DNA of 64,000 nucleotides, from the NCBI RefSeq assembly GCF_943913955.1, contig NZ_CALUAE010000016.1, positions 29,075-93,074 on the forward strand, in the 5' to 3' direction. Source of the stretch: Mycolicibacterium bacteremicum. GTDB taxonomy: Bacteria; Actinomycetota; Actinomycetes; Mycobacteriales; Mycobacteriaceae. How positions within the stretch are numbered: position 1 is the first letter of the stretch; every line of letters begins with the position of its first letter. Positions 50,476 to 59,433 of the stretch are shown in pieces. Below the pieces are notes generated by a model. The model worked only from the letters and a program-made list of their open reading frames with translations. It searched no databases and had not been told where the DNA came from. The position numbers were made by a program, and so were the translations under genes.

Positions 50476-52092
50476 TTGCTGACACGACGACGGTTCCTGG
50501 GCGCCGCACTGGGTGTGGCGGCCGGTGCGGGCGCTGTCGCGGCCTGCCAGCGGTCTGATCCGGCCAACCCGCCCCCGGATCGGCCGTTTCACCAGGCCAT
50601 CGTGGTCGGCAGCGGGTACGGCGGCGGGGTCAGCGCGCTGCGTCTGGGTGAGGCCGGCGTCGACACGCTGATCCTGGAACGCGGTCGGCTGTGGGACACC
50701 CCGGACGAGGACGGCAAACGGTTTTCCAAGATGTTGCCCGCCGACACCCGGGCGGGTTGGTTCCGCGATGTGCCGCCGAGTCTGGTGCCTTCATTCCGCG
50801 GCGTCTCGGTGAACGCCGTCGCCGCCCAGAACCCGGGCGCGCAGCCCAAGCAGGCGGGCATCTGCGACAAGGTGACCTACGGCGCGCATGACGTGTTCCG
50901 GGGTATCGCCGTCGGTGGTGGTTCGATGGTGAACGCTGCCATTGCCGCCATTCCGACCCTCGATCAGGTCCGGGTGGCCTTCCCGGACATCGATCCCACG
51001 GAGTTCCTGGGCACCTACGTCGAGCGGGCCAAGGCGACGCTGAAGATCAGCTACCGCGACATGGGCTGGTTCGAGCAGACGCCGTACTTCCAGTACGCCC
51101 GCGTCGGGCGCAGCTACGCCGAGGCCGCCGGGTACGGCGTGGACTACAACGGCAGCGCCTACTCGTTCGAGTACATGATGCAGGAAGCGGCCGGGCAGGT
51201 GCCGCTGTCGGCGCTGGACTGGGAGTGCCAGTACGGCAACAACCACGGCCGGTTCGGCAGCGTGGACCAGACCTATATCGCCGCGGCGCTGGCCACCGGG
51301 AAGGTGACCCTGCGTTCGCTGACCGAGGTGACCGGCATCCGCCGCGAGTCCTCTGGTGAGTACGTGGTCTCCACCCGCGAGATCGACCGGTGGGGCAAGG
51401 AGCTCTCCCGCGGTGAGATCGGCTGTGAGCAGCTGTATCTGGCCGCCGGTGTGCTGGGGACGGCGGAGTTGCTGCTGCGTGCCCGGGAGAACGGGGACCT
51501 GGCCGACCTGTCCGATGAGGTGGGCAACGGCTACGGCAACAACGGCGACATCATGGTGGCGCACAACACCGCCGAGGCCAACCCGGTGGGCACCCAGCAG
51601 TCGCTGCTGGGCATGATCAACCTGGACGGCCGGGCCGATCCGGAAAATCCGGTGTACGCCAGCATGTTCTCGCTCCCGCTGCCCATCGAGACCAACGCGC
51701 TGGGCTACTACGCCATGGTGCGCACCGGCGACCGTGCGGTGATCAGCTACGACCGCACCGCCGATGCCATCTCGATCGACTGGCCGCAGAGTCACACCGA
51801 CCACCTCATCGAGCGCGCCCGGCTGGTGTTCGACCGCGTCACCCAGGCCAATGGCGTCGACTACCGCGATGATCTGTTCGAAGGAAAGGCGTTCGCGCCC
51901 AACACCGTTCACCCGCTGGGTGGTTGCGTCCGCGGGGTCGCGACCGATGCCTTCGGCCGGGTCAACGGGTATGAGAACCTCTACGTCAACGACGCGTCAC
52001 TGGTGCCGGGCTACATCGGCTGCAACCCGTACATGTCGATCACCGCGCTGGCCGAACGCAATATCGAGGCGATCCTGCAGGGCAGGCGCTAA
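50476..52092 (+). CDS. Tat-exported cholesterol-oxidase-like GMC oxidoreductase, 538 aa
   Basis: Flavoenzyme of the GMC class, close along its whole length to Streptomyces/Brevibacterium class I cholesterol oxidase. A Tat signal (TRRRFLGAALG, ending VAAC like a lipobox) implies export, perhaps as a lipoprotein. FAD motif VVGSGYGGGVSALRLGEAG; GVGGGS-equivalent AVGGGSMVNAA; HPLGGC with the catalytic His479; Asn517 in GCNPYMSITALAER. The glutamate (E361 in the Streptomyces enzyme) that isomerises the product is Ser396 here (VYASMFS). Oxidation is therefore likely, isomerisation doubtful. TTG 50476 is the only fitting start. The stop overlaps the TetR stop. Confidence 0.85.
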   Translation: MLTRRRFLGAALGVAAGAGAVAACQRSDPANPPPDRPFHQAIVVGSGYGGGVSALRLGEAGVDTLILERGRLWDTPDEDGKRFSKMLPADTRAGWFRDVPPSLVPSFRGVSVNAVAAQNPGAQPKQAGICDKVTYGAHDVFRGIAVGGGSMVNAAIAAIPTLDQVRVAFPDIDPTEFLGTYVERAKATLKISYRDMGWFEQTPYFQYARVGRSYAEAAGYGVDYNGSAYSFEYMMQEAAGQVPLSALDWECQYGNNHGRFGSVDQTYIAAALATGKVTLRSLTEVTGIRRESSGEYVVSTREIDRWGKELSRGEIGCEQLYLAAGVLGTAELLLRARENGDLADLSDEVGNGYGNNGDIMVAHNTAEANPVGTQQSLLGMINLDGRADPENPVYASMFSLPLPIETNALGYYAMVRTGDRAVISYDRTADAISIDWPQSHTDHLIERARLVFDRVTQANGVDYRDDLFEGKAFAPNTVHPLGGCVRGVATDAFGRVNGYENLYVNDASLVPGYIGCNPYMSITALAERNIEAILQGRR

Positions 52093-52703
52093 CTCGCTCG
52101 GCCCAGCAGGCCGGCCAGTCCGGCCAGCGCCACATCCACCGCGGCGTCCAGGCGGGCCTGCGGTACCCCGGCGGCGGCGTCGACCGCGAGGCCCTGCCCG
52201 ATTGTCACCGCGAACCTGGCCAGGCCTGCGGCGTCGACGCCGGGCGCCGCGGCGATCTCGGTCTTCGAAAGCGCTTCGGCCACAGCATCTTCGATACCCC
52301 GGCGGTACTCGGCGAGTAGCAGCGGTATGCGCGCGTTGCCCGGTCCACAGGCCAGCCCGCCCTGGATCGACAGGCAGCCCGGGACGTCGCGGGCCAGGAC
52401 GGCGCCGGCGGTGGAGCGCAGATAGGACTCGAGCACACCGTAGGCGGTGGGGTGTCGCAGGATCGTGCCCAGTTCCTCGAAATAGGTACGCCGGTAACGC
52501 TCCAGCGCGCGGACGAACAGTTCTTCCTTGCTCCCGAAGGTCGCGTACAGGCTCGGTTTGTTGATACCCATCGCCTGGGTGAGTTCGGTCATCGAGGCGC
52601 CCTCGTAGCCCAGGCGCCAAAAGACGTCGATGGCCGCGGCGAGGGCGCGGTCCTCGTCGAACGCGCGCGGCCGACCGCCGGGGTTGCGTTGCTCTGCGCC
52701 CAT
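52089..52703 (-). CDS. TetR-family transcriptional regulator, 204 aa
   Basis: The N-terminal helix-turn-helix domain reads AAAIDVFWRLGYEGASMTELTQAMGINKPSLYATFGSKEELF (about residues 21-62), typical TetR/AcrR. The C-terminal domain (GVLESYLRSTAGAVLARDVPGCLSIQGGLACG) resembles the TetR_C group of YxaF/LmrA type that binds lipophilic or aromatic ligands. ATG 52703 begins just before the conserved part. It is divergent from the SDR gene with repeated operator-like sequences between, and its stop overlaps the cholesterol-oxidase-like gene. It most likely represses the SDR gene and perhaps the neighbours. Confidence 0.88.
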   Translation of the reverse strand: MGAEQRNPGGRPRAFDEDRALAAAIDVFWRLGYEGASMTELTQAMGINKPSLYATFGSKEELFVRALERYRRTYFEELGTILRHPTAYGVLESYLRSTAGAVLARDVPGCLSIQGGLACGPGNARIPLLLAEYRRGIEDAVAEALSKTEIAAAPGVDAAGLARFAVTIGQGLAVDAAAGVPQARLDAAVDVALAGLAGLLGRAS

Positions 52704-52745
52704 GGACGCGATCCTAGCCCCGGGTGGTGTCGGCACGGCCGGCGC

Positions 52746-52798
52746 TACCGATCGGTACAGAACTGGTATGGTCTGGTTCTGAACTGATCGGTACAAAA
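52746..52798. promoter_or_regulatory. operator-like repeats between TetR and SDR genes
   Basis: A 12-bp palindrome TACCGATCGGTA (52746-52757); a direct repeat GATCGGTAC at 52750-52758 and 52786-52794, extended to GATCGGTACARAAC; and an inverted pair CAGAAC (52758-52763) with GTTCTG (52776-52781). A TATGGT -10 element (52767-52772) lies in the middle. This fits binding by the divergent TetR repressor. Confidence 0.6.
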
Positions 52799-52810
52799 CA
52801 GGAGGACGAT

Positions 52811-53554
52811 ATGCCGGACCTGGCCGGAAAGACCGCACTCGTCACGGGCGCCACCTCGGGAATCGGGTTGGCCGCGGCCCAGGCGCTGGCCCGCGAGGGC
52901 GCCCACGTGTTCCTGGTGGGCCGTCGCCAGGATGCGCTGGATGCCGCTGCCGAGGGCATCGGCGCAGATCACGCCACCGTCATCCGCGCCGATGTCACCG
53001 ACGTCGCGGATCTGGACCGGGTGGTCTCGACCGTCGAGGCCGGCGGCCGCCGACTCGACATCCTGTTCGCGAATGCGGGCATCGCCGAGGTCGCCGCGCT
53101 CGGCGACATCACCTGGAAGCACTACGCCGACACCTTCCACACCAACGTCGGTGGGATCATCCTGACGGTGCAGGCCGCGCTGCCACTGCTCGACGCCGGC
53201 GCCTCGGTGATCCTGTGCGGGTCCGCCGGTGACGTCAAGGCGGCACCGGGGACGAGCGTCTACGCCGCGTCCAAGACCGCGATCCGCTCCCTGGCCCGCA
53301 GCTGGGCCGCCGAACTGGTCGACCGCGGAATCCGCGTCAACGTCGTGGCGCCGGGCCTGACCCAGACGCCGGGGCTGGCCGGCCTGTTCGTCGGCGCCGA
53401 CGACGCCCTGGACGACCTCACGGCCACGGTGCCGATGAAGCGCCGGGCGCACCCGGACGAGATCGGCCGGGTGATCACCTTCCTGGCCTCGGAGGCCAGC
53501 ACGTTCATGACCGGCTCGGAGGTCTACGTGGACGGCGGTGCGAGCCAGTTCTGA
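52811..53554 (+). CDS. short-chain dehydrogenase/reductase, 247 aa
   Basis: Classical SDR. Cofactor motif TGATSGIGLA (about residues 12-21), ADVTD, NAGIAE, catalytic Ser in LCGSAGDV, YAASK (Tyr/Lys) and the C-terminal VYVDGGASQF. The GRR segment after the second strand suggests NADPH. AGGAGG lies eight bases before ATG 52811. Divergent from TetR and likely its target. The stop (TGA 53552-53554) directly abuts the embC stop (TCA 53555-53557), so this gene converges head-on into embC without a terminator. Substrate unknown. Confidence 0.88.
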   Translation: MPDLAGKTALVTGATSGIGLAAAQALAREGAHVFLVGRRQDALDAAAEGIGADHATVIRADVTDVADLDRVVSTVEAGGRRLDILFANAGIAEVAALGDITWKHYADTFHTNVGGIILTVQAALPLLDAGASVILCGSAGDVKAAPGTSVYAASKTAIRSLARSWAAELVDRGIRVNVVAPGLTQTPGLAGLFVGADDALDDLTATVPMKRRAHPDEIGRVITFLASEASTFMTGSEVYVDGGASQF

Positions 53555-56500
53555 TCAGGACGGCCGCAGCGGTGCCGGACTCCACAACCCACTGCGGGTG
53601 GCGGTGCCCAGTTCCAGTTCGGCGGGTTTGGCGTCCGGGTAGAACTGGCGCAGCTGCTGCAGCGAACCCCAGTCGCGGAACCAGTCGTCACGCAGGTAGG
53701 TCGGCACCGGGGTGGCCCGCAGCAGCAGCTCGGTGATACCGAGCGGACCGCCGCCGAGGTAATCCATCACCGGCGAATTCGCCTCGGCACCAAAGCGATC
53801 CGGCAGGATGCGCCATTTCGGAACCTCGGTGACCCCGTTGTTGTGGAAGAACGGCCGCTGGCACGGGAACGCCAAGCCGACCAGCCAGTCCAGCATCACC
53901 GGGTCGTCCGATCCGACGACATCCTGCAGTGTGCTCAACTCCGGGATCCGGGGTGGGGTGACGGCGATCCAGTGCTGCGGTGACAGGTCGTCGTCGGTGG
54001 CGACCACCCGCACCTGGGTGGCCTCGCCCGGGATCGCCGACATCGGGGCGCGCAGGTTGCGCCACGCGGGCACCGCGCCGACATCGGCGAAACCGATTGT
54101 GCCACCGGGCTGATCGCTACGCGCCTGCTCGTCGGTCGCGTACTGCACCAGGACCTCGCCCGCGTCGAACCGGCCGGCGGCGGCGATCACCAGCAGCGGC
54201 CCGCGTTCGTCGCGCGGTGGCAGTCGGTACCACGCCGAACGCAGTCTGGCCGGCTGCTGCGGGCCGGCCCGCCAGCTGCCCAGCACCGGTGTGCGGGCCG
54301 GATCCAGGTTGTACGGCAGCCGCGCCTGCGAGCCGTTGACGCCCGCCGCGGCGGTCGTGCCGCCCTCGGTACCGGGTTCGCTGCCCGTCTCGTCGCTGCT
54401 CTCGGAGTCGGCGAAGTTGCTGTCCCCGGGCTGGTTCAGCACCGGGTCGGCCTCGATGTCGGCCGGGATGCCGTTGGGCCGGAAGCCGTCGGCGGTCACC
54501 GCCCCCAGTGCGTCGCCGACGGGCTCGTCGATCGGCGTGAGCATGCCGACGTTGGGGTCCTGTTCGACCATCACGTCGGTGGCCAGCCCGCAGGTCTTAC
54601 CGGTCAACGCTTCGAGGTTGGAGCGGCCCACCGTCCACGCCGGATACTGGATCACCACGGCCATCGTCAGCGATACGACCTGGAACAGCACCACCGCCCA
54701 GGCGACCACGGCCAACGGTGCTCCGGTGAATCGGGTCCACGGCCGCGCCGGCGCCGGGCGGCCGGAGAAGTGCAGGTACGCGGCGACCAGCAGGGCGAGC
54801 GCGGCGAACCCGAGCAGGATGGTGGTGAACCCGAAGCTGAACGCCGGGAACGCATTCGACCAGGGCACGCCGAAGTTCGACACGTACCACCAACCGTTGA
54901 CGGTGGCGAACGACAGGGCGGTCATGAACAGGATCACCGCGGTGACGATGGTGCGGTTGCGCTTGGAGCGCATCGCCGCTGCGGCGATGGCCACCGCGGC
55001 CAGCGCGCCGATGGATCCGGCGAGGCCGGCGAACACCCCGAAGTGGTGCGTCCACTTGGTGGGGGTGAACATCAACGACAGGAACGAGATGACGGTGATA
55101 CCGATCATCCGTTGCGCCGGCCCGATCGCGGTGCCCGGGATGCGCCCCTTGCGCAGTGTCATGGCGATCGAGATGGCAAGTGCGAGAAGCAGGGTCAGTA
55201 CCGCGAAGCGGCGGGCCACCGAGCCGTCCGGGCTGGTGGTGAACAACCGCGAGTACCGGATGTGCTCGTCGAACCAGGCCAGGCTGGGGCCGACGGTGGA
55301 CTTGAAGGAGCTGGCCTGCAACTCACCGACCAGGGTCTGGTCGCGGAAGATGAGGAACAGCGTGACGGTGCCGGCCGCGGCGACCGGGGCCAGCAGCGCC
55401 CAGTACCCGAAGCGCGAGACGTGGGCGGCCACGATGGTCTTGAGCGGTCCGATGGCGACCAGCAGGGCGCCGACGGCGGCGATCCCGGTCGGACCGGAGA
55501 ACAGGGTCAGCGCACCGATGATGACGGCGACCGCCACCGGCAGCAGTCGGCTGGTGGCCACCCCGCGCTCCACCGAGCACCAGGTCAGCAGGATGCCCAG
55601 CGCGATGATCGGCTCGGGACGCAGACCGTTGTTCAGCGGCAGCCAGAAGGCCAGGAACATGGCCGCGGCGGTCCAGGCCGCGGCCGTGCTGTGCTTGACC
55701 GCCGCACCGAGGCGGGGGATCACCTCCCGGCTGATCACCCACCAGCAGGCCAGGCCCATCAGCAGGGTGGGCAGCCGCATCCAGATGCTGGCGGTCGAGA
55801 CGTGCGCCCACACCGCCAGCAGGTCGTAGTACCAGCCGAACGGCGCCTCGGGGGTGCCGAACCAGCGGTAGTAGTTGGCCATGTACCCGGCGTGCTCGGA
55901 GACCCGGGCCATGGTCAGGATGTAGCCGTCGTCGGCGGTGTTGGAGCCGACGAAGTGCCACCACACCAGCAGCGCGGTGACCAGTGCGTCGAGTCGGGTG
56001 ATCGACCACCAGCGCTGCGGCAGGAAGCGGCGGTGCCGCATGCCGTCGGCGACATCGAGGCGGTGCAGGGCGATCAGCGAGGCGATCGTCATCAGCACGC
56101 CGAGCACCATCACCAGGGTCTTGAGCAGCGTGGGCGAGCTGCTGTAGCGGGTGTCGATGGTGGCCGAGAACTCCAGGCCCGGCGGGGCGGGCCCGGTCAG
56201 GTCGGTGAACACGCCGACGATCTGCGGCCGGAAGTCATAGCCACCGCGTTCACCGCGCAGCGGCTCACCCGGATCGGAGTCCTCCGGGCCCTGGACCAAT
56301 CCGACGAATTCGCCGGTGACCTTGTCGGCATGTGCGGTGAACCGCAGCTCCCGGCAGTCCGGGCTGAGGACGTCGATCAGGGGCGCGCTGACCACCGGGG
56401 TGTTACGCACGATGACCAGCAGTTCGTTGTTGACGCGCTCGATCAGCAGGCCGCGATCGACGGCCTTGGGGGCCTGCTTGGGCACCGTGGACAACAGGAC

Positions 56501-56770
56501 GTTGCGGGCCCCGGTCAGGCCGGCCGCCGTGCTGCACGGGATGGTGATGTCCAGGTCGGTGGCGACGTACCCGATCAGGGGCGCGTCGACGCTGTCCAGC
56601 GTGTTGTTCTGCGGCCAGTTCAGGGTGGCGGTGGTCTGGGTGACCGGCAGGAACGGGGTGGCGATCGCCAGGACGGTGCCCAGCAGGCCGGCGATGATGG
56701 CGACCAGACGGACGGTGCGGTGGTTGGTCGCCGTGTCGTTCACGGAGTCAGATGGTAGTTGTCCGGCCAT
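53555..56770 (-). CDS. embC: arabinosyltransferase EmbC
   Basis: GT-C arabinosyltransferase that elongates the arabinan of lipoarabinomannan. N-terminal helix, periplasmic domain with ITIPCSTAAGLTGARNVLLST, the TADDGYILTMARVSEHAGYM loop, multiple membrane spans and a C-terminal carbohydrate-binding region with GSEPGTEGGTTAAAGVNGSQARLPYNLDPARTPV split between turns, ending SGLWSPAPLRPS. These C-terminal features separate EmbC from EmbA and EmbB. 1071 aa versus 1094 in M. tuberculosis. ATG 56770 overlaps the aftA stop (TGATG). It should be followed by embA, but a four-gene block intervenes. Confidence 0.95.
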   Translation of the reverse strand: MAGQLPSDSVNDTATNHRTVRLVAIIAGLLGTVLAIATPFLPVTQTTATLNWPQNNTLDSVDAPLIGYVATDLDITIPCSTAAGLTGARNVLLSTVPKQAPKAVDRGLLIERVNNELLVIVRNTPVVSAPLIDVLSPDCRELRFTAHADKVTGEFVGLVQGPEDSDPGEPLRGERGGYDFRPQIVGVFTDLTGPAPPGLEFSATIDTRYSSSPTLLKTLVMVLGVLMTIASLIALHRLDVADGMRHRRFLPQRWWSITRLDALVTALLVWWHFVGSNTADDGYILTMARVSEHAGYMANYYRWFGTPEAPFGWYYDLLAVWAHVSTASIWMRLPTLLMGLACWWVISREVIPRLGAAVKHSTAAAWTAAAMFLAFWLPLNNGLRPEPIIALGILLTWCSVERGVATSRLLPVAVAVIIGALTLFSGPTGIAAVGALLVAIGPLKTIVAAHVSRFGYWALLAPVAAAGTVTLFLIFRDQTLVGELQASSFKSTVGPSLAWFDEHIRYSRLFTTSPDGSVARRFAVLTLLLALAISIAMTLRKGRIPGTAIGPAQRMIGITVISFLSLMFTPTKWTHHFGVFAGLAGSIGALAAVAIAAAAMRSKRNRTIVTAVILFMTALSFATVNGWWYVSNFGVPWSNAFPAFSFGFTTILLGFAALALLVAAYLHFSGRPAPARPWTRFTGAPLAVVAWAVVLFQVVSLTMAVVIQYPAWTVGRSNLEALTGKTCGLATDVMVEQDPNVGMLTPIDEPVGDALGAVTADGFRPNGIPADIEADPVLNQPGDSNFADSESSDETGSEPGTEGGTTAAAGVNGSQARLPYNLDPARTPVLGSWRAGPQQPARLRSAWYRLPPRDERGPLLVIAAAGRFDAGEVLVQYATDEQARSDQPGGTIGFADVGAVPAWRNLRAPMSAIPGEATQVRVVATDDDLSPQHWIAVTPPRIPELSTLQDVVGSDDPVMLDWLVGLAFPCQRPFFHNNGVTEVPKWRILPDRFGAEANSPVMDYLGGGPLGITELLLRATPVPTYLRDDWFRDWGSLQQLRQFYPDAKPAELELGTATRSGLWSPAPLRPS

Positions 56771-58629
56771 CAACCACCCGCCTGTGGTTTCCGGATGGCC
56801 AGCACGAACGGTCCCTCGGTCGAGACGTCCCAGCGCTCGTCGTCGAAGATCGCCGGGTCCAGCGACACCTGGTAGCGGCGCACGTTGGGCTGGTTGGGGT
56901 AGACGTCGGCGGCCAGTCGCAGGGTGTAGCTGTCCGGTCCGCCGCGGCGCATCAGGAACACCGTCGGGGCCGGCCAGGGCAGCTGGTCGAGGGCGGTGGC
57001 GAATTGGTCCGGCGTGGTCAGCAGCGCCCAGCTCTCGATGGCCGCCGAGCGGGCCTCGAACTGCGCCAAGGGGTTTGCGTAATGCGAGGTCAGTCCCTGG
57101 AACCCGTAATAGGGATAGAAGGACAGGAAGCTGTAATCGGCGGTCAGCACCACCGTCTCGTGCGGGGGACGGCCGGTGACCTCCCGGATGCGCTCGTCGA
57201 GCGCCCGGTAGTACTGCTCGGCGCCGGGCGGGCGGCGGTCGGCGCGCTCGCCGTATCCGTCGGTGTCGGTGTAGGCCACGTTGATATCGGTGCGCAGGAC
57301 ATCGGGGATGTCCTGGCTGAAGGTCAGTCCGCCGATCAGGCCGATGGTGGCCGCGACGGCGACGACGTGCCGGCCCGGGTGCTGGTAGCGGGCGACGGCC
57401 ACCTGCGTCAGCCAGATGAACCCGAAGGTGCCCGCGGCGGCCAGCAGCACCGACAGCGTCGGCTGCAGCCGGAAGGACAGCAGGGTGGTGCCGACCAGGG
57501 TGGTCAGCATCGACAGCAGCGACCAGGCGTAGACGGCCAGCACCCCGACGGTCAATGCTCCTGCTCTGGTCCCGCTGCGGGCGTGCACCACCAGCCAGAT
57601 GGTGCCGAGCATGCACAGCGCACCCAGCAGGGTGAAGTCCAGCATCGGGAACGTCAGCTCGGCACCGTCGATCGGTAGGTAGTGCTGCGCGGTGCCGGAG
57701 TCCGCGGGGGTGCCGCGCAGCGCCGCGAGCAGGTAGGGCGCCCAGGTCAGCAGCGCCAACGCCCCGGCGATCACGGCGATGACCGCCAGCCGGATCAGCG
57801 GGGCGATGCTGCGCCTGGTCAGCGCGAGCAGCAGCGCCATCAGGGTGATGGTGAAGGCGGCATAGCCCAGCAGCAGGGTGTAGAACAGCGCGGCCAGCCC
57901 GAGGAACAGCCCGACGCCGACGACGGCTGCCCAGCCCTGGTTGCCGGCGCGTTTGAGCCCCGACCAGGCCAGCACGAACACCGGCGGCAACAGCATGGTG
58001 ATGACGGCGGCGTATGGCTCGGCGGAGGTGTAGGCCAGCGTGACCGCGGTGGTCGCGGTGGTGACGGCCAGCGCGATCTCGAAGCGCACCATCGCCGTCC
58101 ACAGCACCAGCGCGACGGCGACCGCAGCGGCGATCGAGATGATCGCCCAGGGCTTGAACATCTCCCACGCCGGCATCCCGGTCAGGTCGGCCAGCCGGCC
58201 GCCGATCCAGAACCACCCGGCGGGATAGAACGGCGGCAGGCCGATATAGGTCATGTCGTGCAGGGCCGCACTGTCGGCCAACCTGGTCAGGTACTCGGTG
58301 CGGAACTGCTGGTCCACCGAGATGCCGAACAGGTAGAGCCGGGTGGCGCCCAGTGGCATGGCGAGCGTCACCACCGAGAAGGCCGACAGGAACACCACCG
58401 ACGCGATACGCGCCAGCAGCCGGCGTCCGCGGCGCCACAGCACTCCGGAGGCGAAAACTCCTGCCAGGCAGAAGAACTGGCCGACCGTGGTGAGCGCGTG
58501 CAGTTGGTTCGACGAGTTGTAGGCGGGCCACTCGACGCGGGCGATCGCCAGCAGGGCGATCACGGTCAGGACCGCAGCGGTGCCGGCCGCGGCCAGCATC
58601 TGGCCGGCCGTCCTGGCCGCCAGGGACAT
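56770..58629 (-). CDS. aftA: arabinofuranosyltransferase AftA
   Basis: GT-C enzyme that primes arabinan synthesis by adding the first arabinofuranose to galactan. About 11-13 membrane spans occupy residues 1-430, then a periplasmic C-terminal domain ending EGPFVLAIRKPQ. Conserved blocks include VDQQFRTEYLTRLADSAALHDMTYIGLPPFYPAGWFWIGGR, with PxFYPAGW typical of AftA, and DINVAYTDTDGYGERADRRPPGAEQYY. 619 aa versus 643 in Rv3792. ATG 58629 overlaps the dprE2 stop. The gene order dprE1-dprE2-aftA-embC is canonical. Confidence 0.94.
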   Translation of the reverse strand: MSLAARTAGQMLAAAGTAAVLTVIALLAIARVEWPAYNSSNQLHALTTVGQFFCLAGVFASGVLWRRGRRLLARIASVVFLSAFSVVTLAMPLGATRLYLFGISVDQQFRTEYLTRLADSAALHDMTYIGLPPFYPAGWFWIGGRLADLTGMPAWEMFKPWAIISIAAAVAVALVLWTAMVRFEIALAVTTATTAVTLAYTSAEPYAAVITMLLPPVFVLAWSGLKRAGNQGWAAVVGVGLFLGLAALFYTLLLGYAAFTITLMALLLALTRRSIAPLIRLAVIAVIAGALALLTWAPYLLAALRGTPADSGTAQHYLPIDGAELTFPMLDFTLLGALCMLGTIWLVVHARSGTRAGALTVGVLAVYAWSLLSMLTTLVGTTLLSFRLQPTLSVLLAAAGTFGFIWLTQVAVARYQHPGRHVVAVAATIGLIGGLTFSQDIPDVLRTDINVAYTDTDGYGERADRRPPGAEQYYRALDERIREVTGRPPHETVVLTADYSFLSFYPYYGFQGLTSHYANPLAQFEARSAAIESWALLTTPDQFATALDQLPWPAPTVFLMRRGGPDSYTLRLAADVYPNQPNVRRYQVSLDPAIFDDERWDVSTEGPFVLAIRKPQAGG

Positions 58630-59408
58630 CAGAGCGGGAGCTTGCGGAAGACCGGCCGCGGGATGTGCCGCATGACGGCCATCAGATACTTCACCGGTCC
58701 CGGCGCCCAGATCAGTTCCTTGCCCTTGGCCGCCGAGGCGACCGCCAGTTCGGCGACGTCCTCCTTGTCGACGGTGAAGGGCGCCTCCTTGGCGCCGGTG
58801 GCCTTCCAGTGCTCCAGGGTGGTGGTGGTGCGCACCTGGCCCGGGCGGATGACCAGGACGTGCACACCGAATTCGCGCAGCGCCTCGCCGAGGCCGAGGT
58901 AGAACCCGTCCAGGCCGGCCTTGGTGGAGCCGTAGACGAAGTTGGAGCGGCGCACCCGCTCACCGGCGACCGAGGACATCGCGATGATCTGGCCGAAGCC
59001 CTGCGCGCGCATCCGCTCGCCGATCAGCACCCCGACCGACACCGCGGCGGTGTAGTTGATCTGGGCGGTCAGCACGGCCTTGGCCTGGTTCTGCCACAGC
59101 TCCTCGGCATCGCCGAGGATGCCGAACGCGACGATCGCCACGTCGACATCGCCGTCGGCCCAGGCGGCCTCGATCACCGCGGGATGGGCGGCGGTGTCCA
59201 GCGCGTCGAAGTCCAGGTACTGCACCGATTTCGCACCGGCTGCTTCCAGCTGCGCGATCGCGGCCGCCTTGCGCGGCGAGCCGGGCAGATCGGCCAGGAT
59301 CACCCTGGCCTTGGCGTCACGCAGATAGCGTTCGACGATCGCCAGGCCGATCTCGGAGGTTCCGCCCAGCAGCAGGATCGTCTGGGGGTTACCGGTCGCG
59401 TCAATCAT
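58629..59408 (-). CDS. dprE2: decaprenylphosphoryl-2-keto-ribose reductase DprE2
   Basis: SDR-family partner of DprE1. It reduces decaprenyl-phosphoryl-2-keto-erythro-pentofuranose to decaprenyl-phosphoryl-arabinose. Cofactor motif LLGGTSEIGLAI (about residues 12-23), AFGILGD, SSVAGERVRRSN and the catalytic YGSTK are present. The C-terminus has the amphipathic WAPGPVKYLMAVMRHIPRPVFRKLPL stretch thought to lie on the membrane. 259 aa versus 254 in Rv3791. ATG 59408 lies 25 bp after dprE1. Cotranscribed with dprE1 and aftA. Confidence 0.95.
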   Translation of the reverse strand: MIDATGNPQTILLLGGTSEIGLAIVERYLRDAKARVILADLPGSPRKAAAIAQLEAAGAKSVQYLDFDALDTAAHPAVIEAAWADGDVDVAIVAFGILGDAEELWQNQAKAVLTAQINYTAAVSVGVLIGERMRAQGFGQIIAMSSVAGERVRRSNFVYGSTKAGLDGFYLGLGEALREFGVHVLVIRPGQVRTTTTLEHWKATGAKEAPFTVDKEDVAELAVASAAKGKELIWAPGPVKYLMAVMRHIPRPVFRKLPL

Positions 59409-59433
59409 GGAGGGGGAGAACCTTTCTGCGGAG

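Noticed and set aside
52746..52757. Attachment site or insertion boundary at the TACCGATCGGTA palindrome
   Set aside because: It is not repeated at the edges of the emb insert and fits better as a TetR operator.
53555..58531. Single frame of 1658 codons covering embC and most of aftA
   Set aside because: Only the embC part shows real protein features; the upstream part is out of frame with aftA, which has its own intact frame and family motifs.
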